Shown: positions 8,503-17,544, counted from the stretch's first letter. The stretch is 64,000 nt of DNA from Pontibacillus salipaludis (GCF_014642405.1 NZ_BMIN01000001.1:124001-188000); one strand, 5' to 3'. Program-made: numbers and translations. Notes: generated by a model from the sequence alone, not told the origin.

Positions 8503-9000
8503 ATGTTTTGGGCGATAGCCAGTACCTTGGGTGCAGCCATAATGGCAACAACGATGATATTTGTTCGAATGCGAGCTTCCAAGAAGCCTGCATCTGTAAA
8601 GAAAATTATATTACCACCATTTTTCATGAGTACAGGCGCATTAATGTTTGTTTTTGAACCTTTCAGGGTTGAATGGATACAAGTGTTAGAGGCGTTTGCT
8701 GTAGGTGTATTCTTCTCTTTATTTCTAATTAAAACATCTACATTTGAAGTTAGAGATCAGGATATTTATTTAAAGCCTTCAAAAGCCTTTGTTTTTATAT
8801 TATTTGGATTGCTTATTCTGCGAATTATCCTAAAGTTAATTATTGGACAGACCGTTTCTCTAGGAGAGACAAGTGGGATGTTTTTCTTACTAGCCTTTGG
8901 GATGATTTTAACGTGGCGTATCGCAATGTTAGTAAAATATATTCGACTACAAAGAAAGCTAGATGCACGTGTCGGTGGAAAATGGAATGCTACGAATTAA
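8503..9000 (+). CDS. ccdC: CcdC family membrane protein
   Basis: 165 residues with several membrane helices (about residues 2-22, 40-58, 64-82, 95-115, 126-144), matching CcdC (YneJ) in length and position after yneI. B. subtilis ccdC lies with ccdA but is not essential for cytochrome c formation. A basic C-terminus follows the last helix. The gene ends at a terminator shared with yneK. Confidence 0.88.
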   Translation: MFWAIASTLGAAIMATTMIFVRMRASKKPASVKKIILPPFFMSTGALMFVFEPFRVEWIQVLEAFAVGVFFSLFLIKTSTFEVRDQDIYLKPSKAFVFILFGLLILRIILKLIIGQTVSLGETSGMFFLLAFGMILTWRIAMLVKYIRLQRKLDARVGGKWNATN

Positions 9001-9003
9001 AAA

Positions 9004-9032
9004 AACCTGCAACAATATGTTGCAGGTTTTTT
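9004..9032. terminator. Bidirectional terminator between ccdC and yneK
   Basis: AACCTGCAACA and TGTTGCAGGTT flank a three-base loop, followed by TTTTTTATAT. Confidence 0.82.
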
Positions 9033-9042
9033 ATATCTTATC

Positions 9043-9471
9043 TTATTGTTCAAAAAGTGGTTGATAAGGTTGGATATCGATATTTTTTTCGTGTAACGTT
9101 TTCTTCAAGAATTTATGATCCCTTTTAGGTGTGGCCAGTATATACCCTTCAATAATGATCTCTTGTGTAATAGAAGTAGCTTTTTTTTGTAAGGCCACTT
9201 CAGCAATACGGGCCGCAATTTTCTGTTTAGCCACATCCCGGAATAACTCAGGAACAGGCGTTACAAGCTCTTCTAAAAACTGTTTTTGTTCATCTCCCCA
9301 CATGTGAAGGGTTTGGTCAATATAATGTTCTTCCCAATCAATAATGGATTTCCCGTCTTCTTTTGGTAAGCGCTTTAGGAATTTACGAAACATAAAGAAG
9401 CCACCAATGGCTAATAAAATTACCATTATGACGGTCCAGCCCAGGATTAATAAAGCGAAGGTAGAGTTCAT
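9043..9471 (-). CDS. yneK: DUF2621 family membrane-anchored protein YneK
   Basis: 142 residues. One N-terminal membrane helix (about 5-27) is followed by a soluble domain with the run GKSIIDWEEHYIDQTLHMWG and a mostly helical tail. Pattern and convergent position next to ccdC match YneK (DUF2621). The ATG at 9471 is followed at once by the membrane segment and preceded by AAAAGGTGA. Function unknown. Confidence 0.87.
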   Translation of the reverse strand: MNSTFALLILGWTVIMVILLAIGGFFMFRKFLKRLPKEDGKSIIDWEEHYIDQTLHMWGDEQKQFLEELVTPVPELFRDVAKQKIAARIAEVALQKKATSITQEIIIEGYILATPKRDHKFLKKTLHEKNIDIQPYQPLFEQ

Positions 9472-9743
9472 CCAATCACCTTTTCCGTTGTAATAAACTT
9501 AACTCTAGTATAGAACAGGTTATGGTAGGATTCAATATGCACAACCACTTTATACCATTGTAATCAGACTTCCGACAGGAATAGTTTATGTTTTAAGAGA
9601 ATAGAATGGGAATGAGTTATATGTTGTTTCTTAAACAAAAAACTTCTAGTTTTTTGAAGTTTTTTAAGTAGTTTTCTTGAACGTTGTTAAATGGGTGGGA
9701 TAAAATGTTATTATGTGTTGTAAGGAAGAGGAGGGCAGGTAGG

Positions 9744-10853
9744 ATGAAGGATAAATCAGAACATACGTCCATAGAACATCAATATACTGATTCTTTGTTG
9801 GTCTCATATACATCATTAGCGGATCTTCCCCCTGTATTCCAGAGGTGGATTGATTCGTATGGGTTTGACCTAATCAGTGTATGTGATCAGCAAGGTGTGA
9901 TTCAATATGTTACCGCTTCCTCAAAGAGACTAATTGGTTATTCAAAAGATTCACTATTAGGTACATATAGCTTAGATTATGTTTCACCTCAAGATAAACA
10001 TCGTTTACTAAAATTACATAGAAGCATCGAAGTGGATGAATTAGTGACATCTGAGGTGCAGATCAAACATCGTTCAGGAACCTATGTGTGGGTTGAGGTT
10101 GTCTCTTCATCAGTTTACGACCCAAATACGCATTCTCAAGTTTTTATCGCTGTACTAAGAGATATATCAGATCGTAAAGAAGCTGAAGAAATGATGATAC
10201 GTTCAGAGAAAATGTCAGTAGCAGGTCAATTAGCAGCTGGAATAGCCCATGAAATCCGAAACCCTCTAACCTCTTTGAAAGGGTTTCTGCAATTGTTACA
10301 AGCAGGAATAGAGGGGAAAGATGAATATTATTCCATTATGGGAGAAGAAATCGACAAAATTGAAAATATTACATCAGAATTATTATTTATTTCTAAACCA
10401 ATGACCAATGATCCTAAAGAAGAGTCTGTTCTTTCTTTAATGAGAGATGTATGTATGTTGATGGAAACGCAGGCTCATTTACATAATGTCAATCTCATGA
10501 TAAAACAAGAGGAGCCCATTAACGTATACTGTGACCGATCCCAGATTAAACAAGTATTTATCAATATCATTAAAAATGCCATAGAAGTAATGAGTGAGAG
10601 CGGTGGGACGGTAACGGTTAATGTATATAAGAGAAATGATACAGCTTGCATGGATATAATTGATGAAGGTCCTGGAATTCCGGTTCATTTAATTGAGAAA
10701 ATTAAAGAACCATTCTTTACAACTAAGAAAAATGGAACAGGGCTTGGGTTAATGATTACGAATCAAATCTTAGAAAAGCATGACGGGAGCTTAAACATTT
10801 TGGACAATGAACCAAGAGGGAGCATATTTAGGATATGCTTACCTCTCTATTAG
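9744..10853 (+). CDS. PAS-domain sensor histidine kinase, sporulation-kinase type
   Basis: 369 residues from ATG 9744, chosen because AGGAGGG lies just upstream. No membrane segment is evident. A PAS domain (about 35-150, ending in the FIAVLRDISDRKEAEE linker) precedes HisKA with GIAHEIRNPLTSLKGF and an ATPase domain with N (INIIKNAIE), G1 (DEGPGIP) and GTGLGL boxes. This is the layout of soluble KinA/KinE-type kinases that feed Spo0F or similar regulators. It is an addition between yneK and sspP relative to B. subtilis. No response regulator is adjacent. Confidence 0.88.
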   Translation: MKDKSEHTSIEHQYTDSLLVSYTSLADLPPVFQRWIDSYGFDLISVCDQQGVIQYVTASSKRLIGYSKDSLLGTYSLDYVSPQDKHRLLKLHRSIEVDELVTSEVQIKHRSGTYVWVEVVSSSVYDPNTHSQVFIAVLRDISDRKEAEEMMIRSEKMSVAGQLAAGIAHEIRNPLTSLKGFLQLLQAGIEGKDEYYSIMGEEIDKIENITSELLFISKPMTNDPKEESVLSLMRDVCMLMETQAHLHNVNLMIKQEEPINVYCDRSQIKQVFINIIKNAIEVMSESGGTVTVNVYKRNDTACMDIIDEGPGIPVHLIEKIKEPFFTTKKNGTGLGLMITNQILEKHDGSLNILDNEPRGSIFRICLPLY

Positions 10854-10937
10854 CAGTGCTGTGGAACATTAATACTTGAACCTCGTCCTCTTACGACTGT
10901 GTTAACTATGACAAGAGATATTAAGGAGGAATACACT

Positions 10938-11303
10938 GTGATCGATAAAGACATAAAAGATGAAGTAGTAGAGAGTGTTTATGAAAGGTATTTGATTCAT
11001 TATCCTGAACTATTTGTATATTATGATGAAACGAAACTAGCACATATAAAAAAAGATACTTACTATCACCTAGAGCACTTAGAAGCTACATGGCCAATAA
11101 AGATGGATATTATTTTCTTAGATTATGTTGATTGGGTGGATTCTGTCTTATCTAGCAGAGGCGTAGAAACTAGGTTATTAAAAGATTGCTTCGACTGGAT
11201 GAAAGAAAGCTTGTTATCCTATAAATCATCAGAAGAAATCGCCTATTATATTTCTTTGTTAGATCAAGCTTCTAATCAATTACAAAGCGAAAAGAGTAAG
11301 TAA
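10938..11303 (+). CDS. Helical protein of unknown function downstream of the kinase
   Basis: 121 residues from GTG 10938, which follows TAAGGAGGA at normal spacing. Rich in Tyr, Leu and acidic residues, all-helical in appearance. The pattern RYLIHYPEL ... HLEHLEAT ... DYVDWVDSVLSSRG resembles the helical N-terminal domain of some B12-dependent sensor proteins, but no cobalamin-binding Rossmann part follows. That link is a low-confidence inference. It lies 84 bases after the histidine kinase on the same strand, so co-transcription and a sensory partnership are plausible. Confidence 0.65.
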   Translation: MIDKDIKDEVVESVYERYLIHYPELFVYYDETKLAHIKKDTYYHLEHLEATWPIKMDIIFLDYVDWVDSVLSSRGVETRLLKDCFDWMKESLLSYKSSEEIAYYISLLDQASNQLQSEKSK

Positions 11304-11306
11304 AGG

Positions 11307-11334
11307 AGGACCAAAACCATATAGGTTTGGTCCT
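11307..11334. terminator. Bidirectional terminator before sspP
   Basis: AGGACCAAAACC and GGTTTGGTCCT form the stem, with T-rich sequence on the plus strand. Confidence 0.7.
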
Positions 11335-11343
11335 CTATTTATT

Positions 11344-11496
11344 CTACATATCATGAGATGAGTGGTTCTTTTGACGGGTGTGATTGCGATTTTTCACTTT
11401 ATGAGAACCACTTGTTGGTTCCCCATATGGTTGTTTAGGACTTTTAGGTAATGAAACACGATCTTGTTGCTTGGGGCCTTTTGGTTTACCAGACAT
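11344..11496 (-). CDS. sspP: Small acid-soluble spore protein P
   Basis: 50 residues from the ATG at 11496, preceded by AAAGGAGATGATT; a longer in-frame start would include that ribosome site. The C-terminus [17 protein letters not shown] is the diagnostic end of SspP. It is a minor spore core protein made in the forespore. Position near sspO and the aconitase gene matches B. subtilis. Confidence 0.94.
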   Translation of the reverse strand: MSGKPKGPKQQDRVSLPKSPKQPYGEPTSGSHKVKNRNHTRQKNHSSHDM

Positions 11497-11613
11497 AATC
11501 ATCTCTCCTTTCAGGATTAGATTTCGACGTTTCATTCACTTTTATACAAGTGAAGGTATGGAAAGTGTAAATGTACATACACTAACTATGAAATCGCCAA
11601 AAGGAGTGGAACC

Positions 11614-11874
11614 ATGCCTTATCATAAAAACAAACAACAGGCTTTTCAAGCAGCGCAGCAAGGATACGAACAAGCAATTGATGCAAACGAAACACGCCTT
11701 CAATCTGTAGATCAAGCTGATTATGGTAAAGAATTGGCTCACTTGACTCAAGAAGTTAATGAAGCCTATCAACAAATCGACAAAGCACTCGAAGTAGCCA
11801 GTGAACACCAATATGAACAGCTTAAACAGTATCAAAATCAGCTAACTCAAATTATGTCCGAATTAGAAAAATAA
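11614..11874 (+). CDS. Small coiled-coil protein, possibly DUF2524 (YtzC-like)
   Basis: 86 residues rich in Gln, Ala and Glu, entirely helical with heptad-like spacing. ATG follows AAAAGGAGTGGAACC. The tail QYEQLKQYQNQLTQIMSELE and overall size recall YtzC (DUF2524) of B. subtilis, but the match is from memory and weak. No catalytic motif, no signal peptide. It sits divergent from sspP among spore genes, so a sporulation role is possible but not shown. Confidence 0.7.
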   Translation: MPYHKNKQQAFQAAQQGYEQAIDANETRLQSVDQADYGKELAHLTQEVNEAYQQIDKALEVASEHQYEQLKQYQNQLTQIMSELEK

Positions 11875-11875
11875 G

Positions 11876-11911
11876 AAAGTGTCCTTCCCTTACGGGTTAG
11901 GACACTTTTTT
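11876..11911 (+). terminator. Terminator after the coiled-coil gene
   Basis: AAAGTGTCC and GGACACTTT flank a partly paired loop, followed by a T-run. Confidence 0.75.
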
Positions 11912-11918
11912 ATGGTGT

Positions 11919-12115
11919 GGTTCAGTCCAGTCTATACGTTGCTAATCGGGCACTTACGCTTTAGTTACATCCAGCTTCAGTGCCCAGCAACTAGTAGACT
12001 TCCTTCACCTCTGGTCGATAAGTCAACATCGACTCGCTAAAGCTCTTCGTGTTTCCTTTATCTCACTCCGGTTCAGTCCAGTCTATACGTTGCTAATCGG
12101 GCACTTACGCTTTAG
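11919..12115. repeat. Bacillaceae-type intergenic hairpin repeat with a 46-bp direct repeat
   Basis: A 46-bp sequence beginning GGTTCAGTCCAGTCTATACG occurs identically at 11919-11964 and 12070-12115. The segment between contains the other half of a long imperfect hairpin: AGTGCCC and GCAAC near 11979-11991 pair with GTTGC and GGGCACT in the second copy. This looks like one full repeat unit (about 11965-12115) preceded by the 3' part of another. Similar long-hairpin units are common between genes in Bacillaceae. It ends four bases before the sspO stop. Confidence 0.75.
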
Positions 12116-12119
12116 ACTA

Positions 12120-12272
12120 TTACTGATTTTTTTTGCGTTTTTTATTATTTTGACGTTCTTCTGCGCTCAGTGGATGCTGTGGGGTTTCTTCGTTGTATCC
12201 AGCTCCTTGTCCTTGTGCAGAAGCGTCATTCATGCCTGGTCTTACGTGGTTGGCTTTACGTTTTTTACTCAT
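12120..12272 (-). CDS. sspO: Small acid-soluble spore protein O
   Basis: 50 residues, ATG at 12272 after GGAGGTGAAAGAT. The sequence contains [20 protein letters not shown] and ends NNKKRKKNQ, typical of SspO (CotK). Forespore-specific minor spore core protein. Divergent from the aconitase gene as in B. subtilis. Confidence 0.95.
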   Translation of the reverse strand: MSKKRKANHVRPGMNDASAQGQGAGYNEETPQHPLSAEERQNNKKRKKNQ

Positions 12273-12405
12273 ATCTTTCACCTCCACTCTTATTATGAGG
12301 AAAAATTCGACGAAATATTTTACTTATAAATCGTTTTCATTTAAAATGAAAGTTGCAGAATTTTTCTTTCAATTCTTAATTGGAAGTCAAACAATGGGGG
12401 ATCGA

Positions 12406-12426
12406 TGAAACGTACTATTCGTTTCA
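12406..12426. promoter_or_regulatory. Inverted repeat in the aconitase leader
   Basis: TGAAACG (12406-12412) and CGTTTCA (12420-12426) are perfect arms separated by seven bases, 34 bases before the aconitase start. It could be an operator or an RNA stem. It does not match the CcpC or cre patterns that I know. Confidence 0.4.
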
Positions 12427-12459
12427 AAGGTTTCATTATCATTGAGGGGGTAAAAGAAT

Positions 12460-15174
12460 ATGGCAGTAAATGATGCTTATAATTCGCGCAAGCAATTTGA
12501 ACTTAACGGAAAAACGTACAATTATTACCAGTTAAAGGCGCTAGAGGAAGCTGGATACGGAAAGATTTCTCGTCTTCCATATTCCATTCGCGTATTACTT
12601 GAATCAGTACTACGTCAATATGATGGCGAAGTCATTCAAAATGAACATGTAGAAAAGCTAGCAAAGTGGGGAGAAAAGGATTCAGAGAGCGTAGACGTTC
12701 CGTTTAAACCGTCTCGTGTTATCCTTCAGGACTTTACTGGTGTTCCTGCTGTGGTAGACCTTGCATCTTTACGTAAAGCAATGGTTGATATGGGAGGAAG
12801 TCCCGACAAAATTAACCCCGAGGTTCCTGTAGACCTAGTTATTGACCACTCGGTACAAGTTGATAAATATGGTACTCAGGATGCCCTTCAAGTTAATATG
12901 GAACTAGAATTTGAGCGTAACAAAGAGCGCTATGAATTTCTAAATTGGGCTAAAAAGGCCTTTGATAACTATGAAGCAGTTCCACCTGCAACAGGAATTG
13001 TTCACCAGGTGAACCTTGAGTATATTGCAAATGTGGTACATGCTTTAGAAAATGAAAACGGTGAATATGAAACATATCCTGACACATTAGTAGGTACTGA
13101 CTCACACACTACGATGATTAATGGTTTAGGTGTATTAGGTTGGGGTGTTGGTGGTATTGAAGCTGAAGCTGGAATGCTTGGTCAGCCATCCTATTTCCCT
13201 GCTCCAGAAGTAATTGGTGTGAAATTAACAGGCGGTTTCCCACAAGGAACTACTGCAACTGACTTGGCACTAAAAGTTACACAAAAACTTCGTGAGAAAA
13301 ATGTGGTAGGGAAGTTTGTAGAATTCTTCGGTCCTGGATTAAAAGATATGCCACTTGCTGATCGTGCTACGATCTCTAATATGGCGCCTGAGTACGGGGC
13401 TACATGTGGTTTCTTCCCGGTAGATGAAGAATCTCTTGAATACTTACGTTTAACTGGTCGTAGTGAAGAGCAAATTAAGGTTGTAGAACAATATTGTAAA
13501 GAAAATGACCTGTTCTATTCTCCTGAATTTGCTGACCCTGAATTTACTGAACTTGTTGAGATCGATTTATCTGAACTTGAGCCAAACTTATCTGGACCTA
13601 AACGTCCACAAGATTTAATTCCTTTATCTGAAATGAAGAAGTCATTTAATCATGCATTAACAGCGCCTGAAGGAAATCAAGGCTTCGGTCTTACAGAGAA
13701 GGAAAAAGAAAAAGAAGTGACCATCGAACATCCAAATGGTAAATCTTCGACTATGAAAACCGGTTCTGTTGCAATCGCAGCCATAACTTCTTGCACAAAT
13801 ACTTCTAACCCGCACGTTATGTTAGGGGCTGGTCTTGTTGCGAAAAAAGCAGTTGAGAAAGGTCTAGAAGTACCTGAGTACGTTAAGACTTCACTTGCAC
13901 CAGGCTCTAAAGTTGTAACAAGATATTTAGAGGATTCTGGACTTATGGAGTATCTTCAACATCTAGGCTTTAACCTTGTAGGGTATGGCTGTACAACGTG
14001 TATCGGTAACTCTGGTCCACTTGCAGAAGAAATTGAGGAAGCTATTGCTCAGAATGATTTAACTGTTTCTTCTGTTCTTTCTGGTAACCGTAACTTTGAA
14101 GGGCGTATTCATCCACTTGTGAAAGCGAACTATTTGGCTTCGCCACCACTTGTTGTAGCTTATGCATTAGCAGGTACAGTTGATGTTGATCTTAAGAATG
14201 ATCCAGTAGGTACAGATAAAGATGGAAAGCCTGTTTACTTTAATGATATATGGCCATCAATAGAAGAGATTAAAGCTGAGATTGACAAAAATGTTAATCC
14301 TGAAATCTTCCGAAAAGAATATGAAAATGTATTTGATTCAAACGAAAAATGGAATCAAATTGATACTACAGATGAGCCTTTATACGATTGGGATGAGAAT
14401 TCTACTTATATTCAAAATCCTCCGTTCTTTGAAGGGCTTTCAAAAGATCTTGAATCTGTAAAGAGTCTTAATAATTTACGAATGGTTGGAAAATTCGGCG
14501 ATTCTGTAACAACGGATCACATTTCTCCAGCAGGTGCAATTGCAAAAGATATGCCAGCAGGTCAATATCTTCAAGACAAAGGCGTTTCTCCTAGAAACTT
14601 TAACTCATATGGTTCTCGTCGCGGTAATCATGAAGTAATGATGCGCGGTACATTCGCTAATATTCGTATTCGTAATCAGTTAGCTCCAGGAACTGAAGGC
14701 GGCTATACAACATACTGGCCTACTGGTGATGTAATGCCTATTTATGATGCGGCTATGAAGTACCAACAAGATGGTACGCCACTACTTGTTGTAGCTGGTA
14801 AAGACTACGGTATGGGAAGTTCTCGTGACTGGGCTGCTAAAGGTACAAACTTATTAGGCATTAAAACAGTTATTGCTGAAAGCTTTGAGCGTATTCACCG
14901 TTCAAACCTTGTCATGATGGGTGTGCTTCCACTACAATTTAAAGCAGGTGACAGCGCTGATTCACTAGGTTTAACAGGGCAGGAAACGTTTAATGTAGAG
15001 ATTGACGAATCTGTTCAACCTCATGATGAAGTGAAGGTTGTTGCTACAGATGATAAAGGTAACAAGACAGAGTTTAACGTTATAGCTCGTTTCGATAGTC
15101 CTGTAGAAATTGATTATTACCGTAACGGTGGTATTCTTCAAAAAGTTCTTCGAGACAAAATGGCATCTAAATAA
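12460..15174 (+). CDS. acnA: Aconitate hydratase (aconitase)
   Basis: 904 residues, full length for the AcnA/CitB class. Interconverts citrate and isocitrate in the TCA cycle with a [4Fe-4S] cluster. Cluster cysteines lie in [10 protein letters not shown] (about 443-452) and [12 protein letters not shown] (about 508-519). The C-terminal swivel domain contains [15 protein letters not shown], with the substrate-binding SSRD residues. Under iron limitation B. subtilis aconitase also binds RNA, so regulation of other transcripts is possible. Start follows GAGGGGGTAAAAGAAT. Monocistronic with its own terminator. Confidence 0.98.
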   Translation: MAVNDAYNSRKQFELNGKTYNYYQLKALEEAGYGKISRLPYSIRVLLESVLRQYDGEVIQNEHVEKLAKWGEKDSESVDVPFKPSRVILQDFTGVPAVVDLASLRKAMVDMGGSPDKINPEVPVDLVIDHSVQVDKYGTQDALQVNMELEFERNKERYEFLNWAKKAFDNYEAVPPATGIVHQVNLEYIANVVHALENENGEYETYPDTLVGTDSHTTMINGLGVLGWGVGGIEAEAGMLGQPSYFPAPEVIGVKLTGGFPQGTTATDLALKVTQKLREKNVVGKFVEFFGPGLKDMPLADRATISNMAPEYGATCGFFPVDEESLEYLRLTGRSEEQIKVVEQYCKENDLFYSPEFADPEFTELVEIDLSELEPNLSGPKRPQDLIPLSEMKKSFNHALTAPEGNQGFGLTEKEKEKEVTIEHPNGKSSTMKTGSVAIAAITSCTNTSNPHVMLGAGLVAKKAVEKGLEVPEYVKTSLAPGSKVVTRYLEDSGLMEYLQHLGFNLVGYGCTTCIGNSGPLAEEIEEAIAQNDLTVSSVLSGNRNFEGRIHPLVKANYLASPPLVVAYALAGTVDVDLKNDPVGTDKDGKPVYFNDIWPSIEEIKAEIDKNVNPEIFRKEYENVFDSNEKWNQIDTTDEPLYDWDENSTYIQNPPFFEGLSKDLESVKSLNNLRMVGKFGDSVTTDHISPAGAIAKDMPAGQYLQDKGVSPRNFNSYGSRRGNHEVMMRGTFANIRIRNQLAPGTEGGYTTYWPTGDVMPIYDAAMKYQQDGTPLLVVAGKDYGMGSSRDWAAKGTNLLGIKTVIAESFERIHRSNLVMMGVLPLQFKAGDSADSLGLTGQETFNVEIDESVQPHDEVKVVATDDKGNKTEFNVIARFDSPVEIDYYRNGGILQKVLRDKMASK

Positions 15175-15186
15175 AACATTTTTAAA

Positions 15187-15217
15187 AAGCAGCTGCTGTA
15201 CTAGCAGCTGCTTCTTT
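15187..15217 (+). terminator. acnA terminator
   Basis: AAGCAGCTGCT and AGCAGCTGCTT pair across GTACT, followed by a T-rich tail. Confidence 0.8.
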
Positions 15218-15384
15218 ATGTAGTATGCAATTAAATTGGTAGTAAATAGAATTACCTTAAGAATAAGTATTTATGCAGTTATAAGGTACAATTTAACAAT
15301 TTATTTACGATGAGGGGTATAGCTTTACATGGATTTGAATCCAATATAGTATAGAAAGTAATATGATTGTCTAGGGGTTGAAGT

Positions 15385-16053
15385 ATGGAGATTCCTTCAC
15401 TAACAATCGGTCCAATCTTTATCCAAAGTACATATTTATTATGGAGTTTTGGGGCTGTTGTAGCATTTCTTTGGATCATTTCAATAAACCTATATAATAA
15501 GAAGCCTCATGGGCGCTTTTTTGCTTTTGAGTGGGTTCAATCGCTTTTACTTATAGCGATCATTTGGAAGTTCAGTTATTTTTTGAGTCACCCCATTAAA
15601 GCTATTCAGTCACCAAAGACAATACTTTTCTTAAATGGTGGGACTCTAGGAATCGTGTTGGGGATTTTGGTTTCATTTGTTGTTTATATAAGATCTATAC
15701 ATAAATCAGGTTTTTCACTCATATATTCCATTAATTTATGGATGTCAGCTCACTTTCTTTGGGTTGGGATTACACAAATTGGGTTCACGTTAGGGTTCAC
15801 AGTTTATTATACCCCTTTGTGGTTGTATGGGTATTTTGTAATTCTTGCGTTATCTTACCTTTTTGTAAAGAACTTGTATCATTATAGAGTCATTGTAAAT
15901 TATATCCAACTAGGTCTCTTGGGTTGGGTGTCATATAGAGTATTTTTTACGACTATACATTTAGGAGATTTAGCTGTCTGGTTTACGTTTGCAACGATTG
16001 TAGGAATATCTCTTGTAGATTATGTGTTAAATAAAGGACGTGAAGCCACATGA
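15385..16053 (+). CDS. Multi-span membrane protein paired with a thioredoxin-like protein
   Basis: 222 residues with about seven hydrophobic helices. The early GPIFIQSTYLLWSFGA segment and LFLNGGTLGIVLG recall the fold pattern of prolipoprotein diacylglyceryl transferase (Lgt), but the catalytic residues of Lgt are not evident, so I do not assign that activity. Its stop overlaps the start of the thioredoxin-like gene at 16050 (ATGA), showing tight translational coupling. A role in thiol-redox or lipoprotein chemistry with that partner is an inference. Confidence 0.72.
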   Translation: MEIPSLTIGPIFIQSTYLLWSFGAVVAFLWIISINLYNKKPHGRFFAFEWVQSLLLIAIIWKFSYFLSHPIKAIQSPKTILFLNGGTLGIVLGILVSFVVYIRSIHKSGFSLIYSINLWMSAHFLWVGITQIGFTLGFTVYYTPLWLYGYFVILALSYLFVKNLYHYRVIVNYIQLGLLGWVSYRVFFTTIHLGDLAVWFTFATIVGISLVDYVLNKGREAT

Positions 16054-16628
16054 TAAAACGAATATTTGGCGCAGTTGTCATTCTTGTATTGTTTGGGTTC
16101 GCTATAATAAATGTCGTTCAAAAAGATGAGACAGGAGGAGAAGCTGTCTCATTGGATAATAAGAACGGAACTGCCATGCAATCTCCGAATGCTCCTGAAG
16201 GATTAAAAATAGGGGAGTATGCACCGAACTTTACAGTAACAACTTTCGAGGGAAAAGAAGTGAAACTTTCTGATCTAAAAGGAAAGAAAATATTCTTAAA
16301 TTTCTGGGCGACATGGTGTCCACCTTGTCGAGTAGAAATGCCTGAGATGCAAAGATTCTATGAAGAATTTGGAGAAGAGGTAGAGATTATGGCAGTGAAT
16401 GTCACTTCAACTGAGAAAAGTGTTAAGGATGTGACCTCTTATGTTCATAATGAAGGCTTTACATTTCCCATTTATTTAGACCGAGGACGTAATGCTGCAG
16501 ATCAATACCGTATCCCTGGCTATCCAACCACTTATTTTATAGGGACGGATGGAAAAATCCAGAGTAAGGCGTATATTGGAGCGATGGATTACGACTTTAT
16601 GAAGAAAATGAAGAATAAATTAGACTAA
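16050..16628 (+). CDS. yneN: Membrane-anchored TlpA/ResA-like thiol-disulfide oxidoreductase YneN
   Basis: 192 residues. One N-terminal membrane anchor (about 5-22), then an extracytoplasmic thioredoxin fold (about 50-190). The active site is FWATWCPPCRVEMPEM (CxxC near residues 92-95), and the cis-proline loop is GYPTTYFI. It belongs to the TlpA/ResA group, which depends on electrons from CcdA; ccdA lies about 9 kb upstream. Position after aconitase matches yneN. The ATG overlaps the upstream membrane-protein stop. Confidence 0.93.
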   Translation: MIKRIFGAVVILVLFGFAIINVVQKDETGGEAVSLDNKNGTAMQSPNAPEGLKIGEYAPNFTVTTFEGKEVKLSDLKGKKIFLNFWATWCPPCRVEMPEMQRFYEEFGEEVEIMAVNVTSTEKSVKDVTSYVHNEGFTFPIYLDRGRNAADQYRIPGYPTTYFIGTDGKIQSKAYIGAMDYDFMKKMKNKLD

Positions 16629-16693
16629 GATGGGTATATTTTCTGACAATTCAGCCGATCCTGATATTACTAACCTAAAGGAGTGAAGGGATC

Positions 16694-16828
16694 GTGCCAC
16701 GAAAGAAAAAACCATCTTTTGAAGAACTAATACAGGAAAATAGACGAAAAATTATAGAAGATGAACAATTAATGAATCAGATTGAAGAAAGAATTGAAAA
16801 ACGAATCAATGACACGTTAAACAGATAG
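16694..16828 (+). CDS. FbpB-like small basic protein
   Basis: 44 residues from GTG 16694, preceded by AAAGGAGTGAAGG. The start MPRKKKPSFEELIQENRRKI closely follows the small Fur-regulated basic protein FbpB of B. subtilis (RKKKPTFEEL). FbpB helps the FsrA small RNA in the iron-sparing response. No Fur box is recognisable in the upstream 65 bases, so iron control is not shown. The stop overlaps the first arm of the terminator. It is an insertion between yneN and sspN. Confidence 0.75.
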   Translation: MPRKKKPSFEELIQENRRKIIEDEQLMNQIEERIEKRINDTLNR

Positions 16829-16850
16829 CCTTGATGGCTATCTGTTTTTG
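16821..16850 (+). terminator. Terminator overlapping the FbpB-like gene stop
   Basis: ACAGATAGCC and GGCTATCTGT pair around a short loop and are followed by TTTTT. Confidence 0.78.
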
Positions 16851-16913
16851 AATAGATTTTTTTATAGCGCGTAAACTAAACGATGTAACCAAGAGAAAGG
16901 ATGTGGCTACATT

Positions 16914-17060
16914 ATGGGAAATCCAAAAAAGGATTCTAAACATTTTGCTCCTAGTCATCCGGGGACTCAACCTCGAGAAGCAGGAAGCAATAAAGGCAAA
17001 CAAATGCAAATGCAAAATGCACATAAACCGAAAGTTATTCAAACTAAAGGGAAAAAATAG
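16914..17060 (+). CDS. sspN: Small acid-soluble spore protein N
   Basis: 48 residues, ATG at 16914 after AGAAAGGATGTGG. The product begins [20 protein letters not shown] and ends QTKGKK, matching SspN. Minor forespore-made spore core protein, co-transcribed with tlp 13 bases downstream as in B. subtilis. Confidence 0.93.
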   Translation: MGNPKKDSKHFAPSHPGTQPREAGSNKGKQMQMQNAHKPKVIQTKGKK

Positions 17061-17073
17061 AGGGGGAAGCAAT

Positions 17074-17310
17074 ATGGGTAAAGATAACCAACGATATGCG
17101 AATCCTGATGACCGTAGTGATAATGTAGAAAAGTTACAGGAAATGGTGCAAAATACGATCCACAACTTAGAGGCTGCTCATGAAACGATGCAGTTTTCTT
17201 CAGAAGAAGAGAAACAAAAGATCATGGATAAAAATAAACGGCGAGAAGAGTCCATTGTCTCGTTCCGTAACGAAATAAGAGATGAAGCAAAACACAATAA
17301 AGAAAAGTAA
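17074..17310 (+). CDS. tlp: Small acid-soluble spore protein Tlp (thioredoxin-like protein)
   Basis: 78 residues from ATG 17074, which follows GAGGGGGAAGC; longer in-frame starts run through sspN in another frame. Starts MGKDNQRYANPDDRSDNVEK with the family NPDDRSDN motif and continues as a charged helix. Minor spore core protein, second gene of the sspN-tlp operon. It lacks a CxxC despite the historic name. Confidence 0.93.
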   Translation: MGKDNQRYANPDDRSDNVEKLQEMVQNTIHNLEAAHETMQFSSEEEKQKIMDKNKRREESIVSFRNEIRDEAKHNKEK

Positions 17311-17320
17311 ACCAAGGGAA

Positions 17321-17352
17321 AAGAGGGCTCATTTAAAGAGCGCTCTTTTTCT
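17321..17352 (+). terminator. tlp terminator
   Basis: A GAGGGCTC/GAGCGCTC stem with one mismatch is followed by TTTTTCTCTTT. Confidence 0.55.
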
Positions 17353-17544
17353 CTTTAGTATTTGACTCTATATCTTATGTGTGCAGACCTTCGTTTCTAG
17401 CTAAGAGAAGTGTGGTGTTTACTGAGGATTTTATATGGCTTATAGAAAGCAAAACCAGTGAGTTACATAAAACATCATCATCAACGTGGAAGGCTTACTT
17501 ATGATACAATATGTTAATGGATTAAGTATAGTAAGGATGATGAC

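Noticed and set aside
11542-11835. 97-codon minus-strand frame opposite the coiled-coil gene
   Set aside because: Antisense shadow of a Gln/Ala-rich helix; the plus-strand gene has the ribosome site and terminator.
11919-12115. Insertion sequence or transposon gene
   Set aside because: No coding capacity; the structure is a hairpin repeat, so it was listed as a repeat only.
15385-16053. Prolipoprotein diacylglyceryl transferase (lgt)
   Set aside because: Superficial motif likeness only; catalytic His/Arg residues of Lgt are not evident.
16806-17165. 119-codon minus-strand frame opposite sspN and tlp
   Set aside because: Covers two recognised spore protein genes and a terminator.
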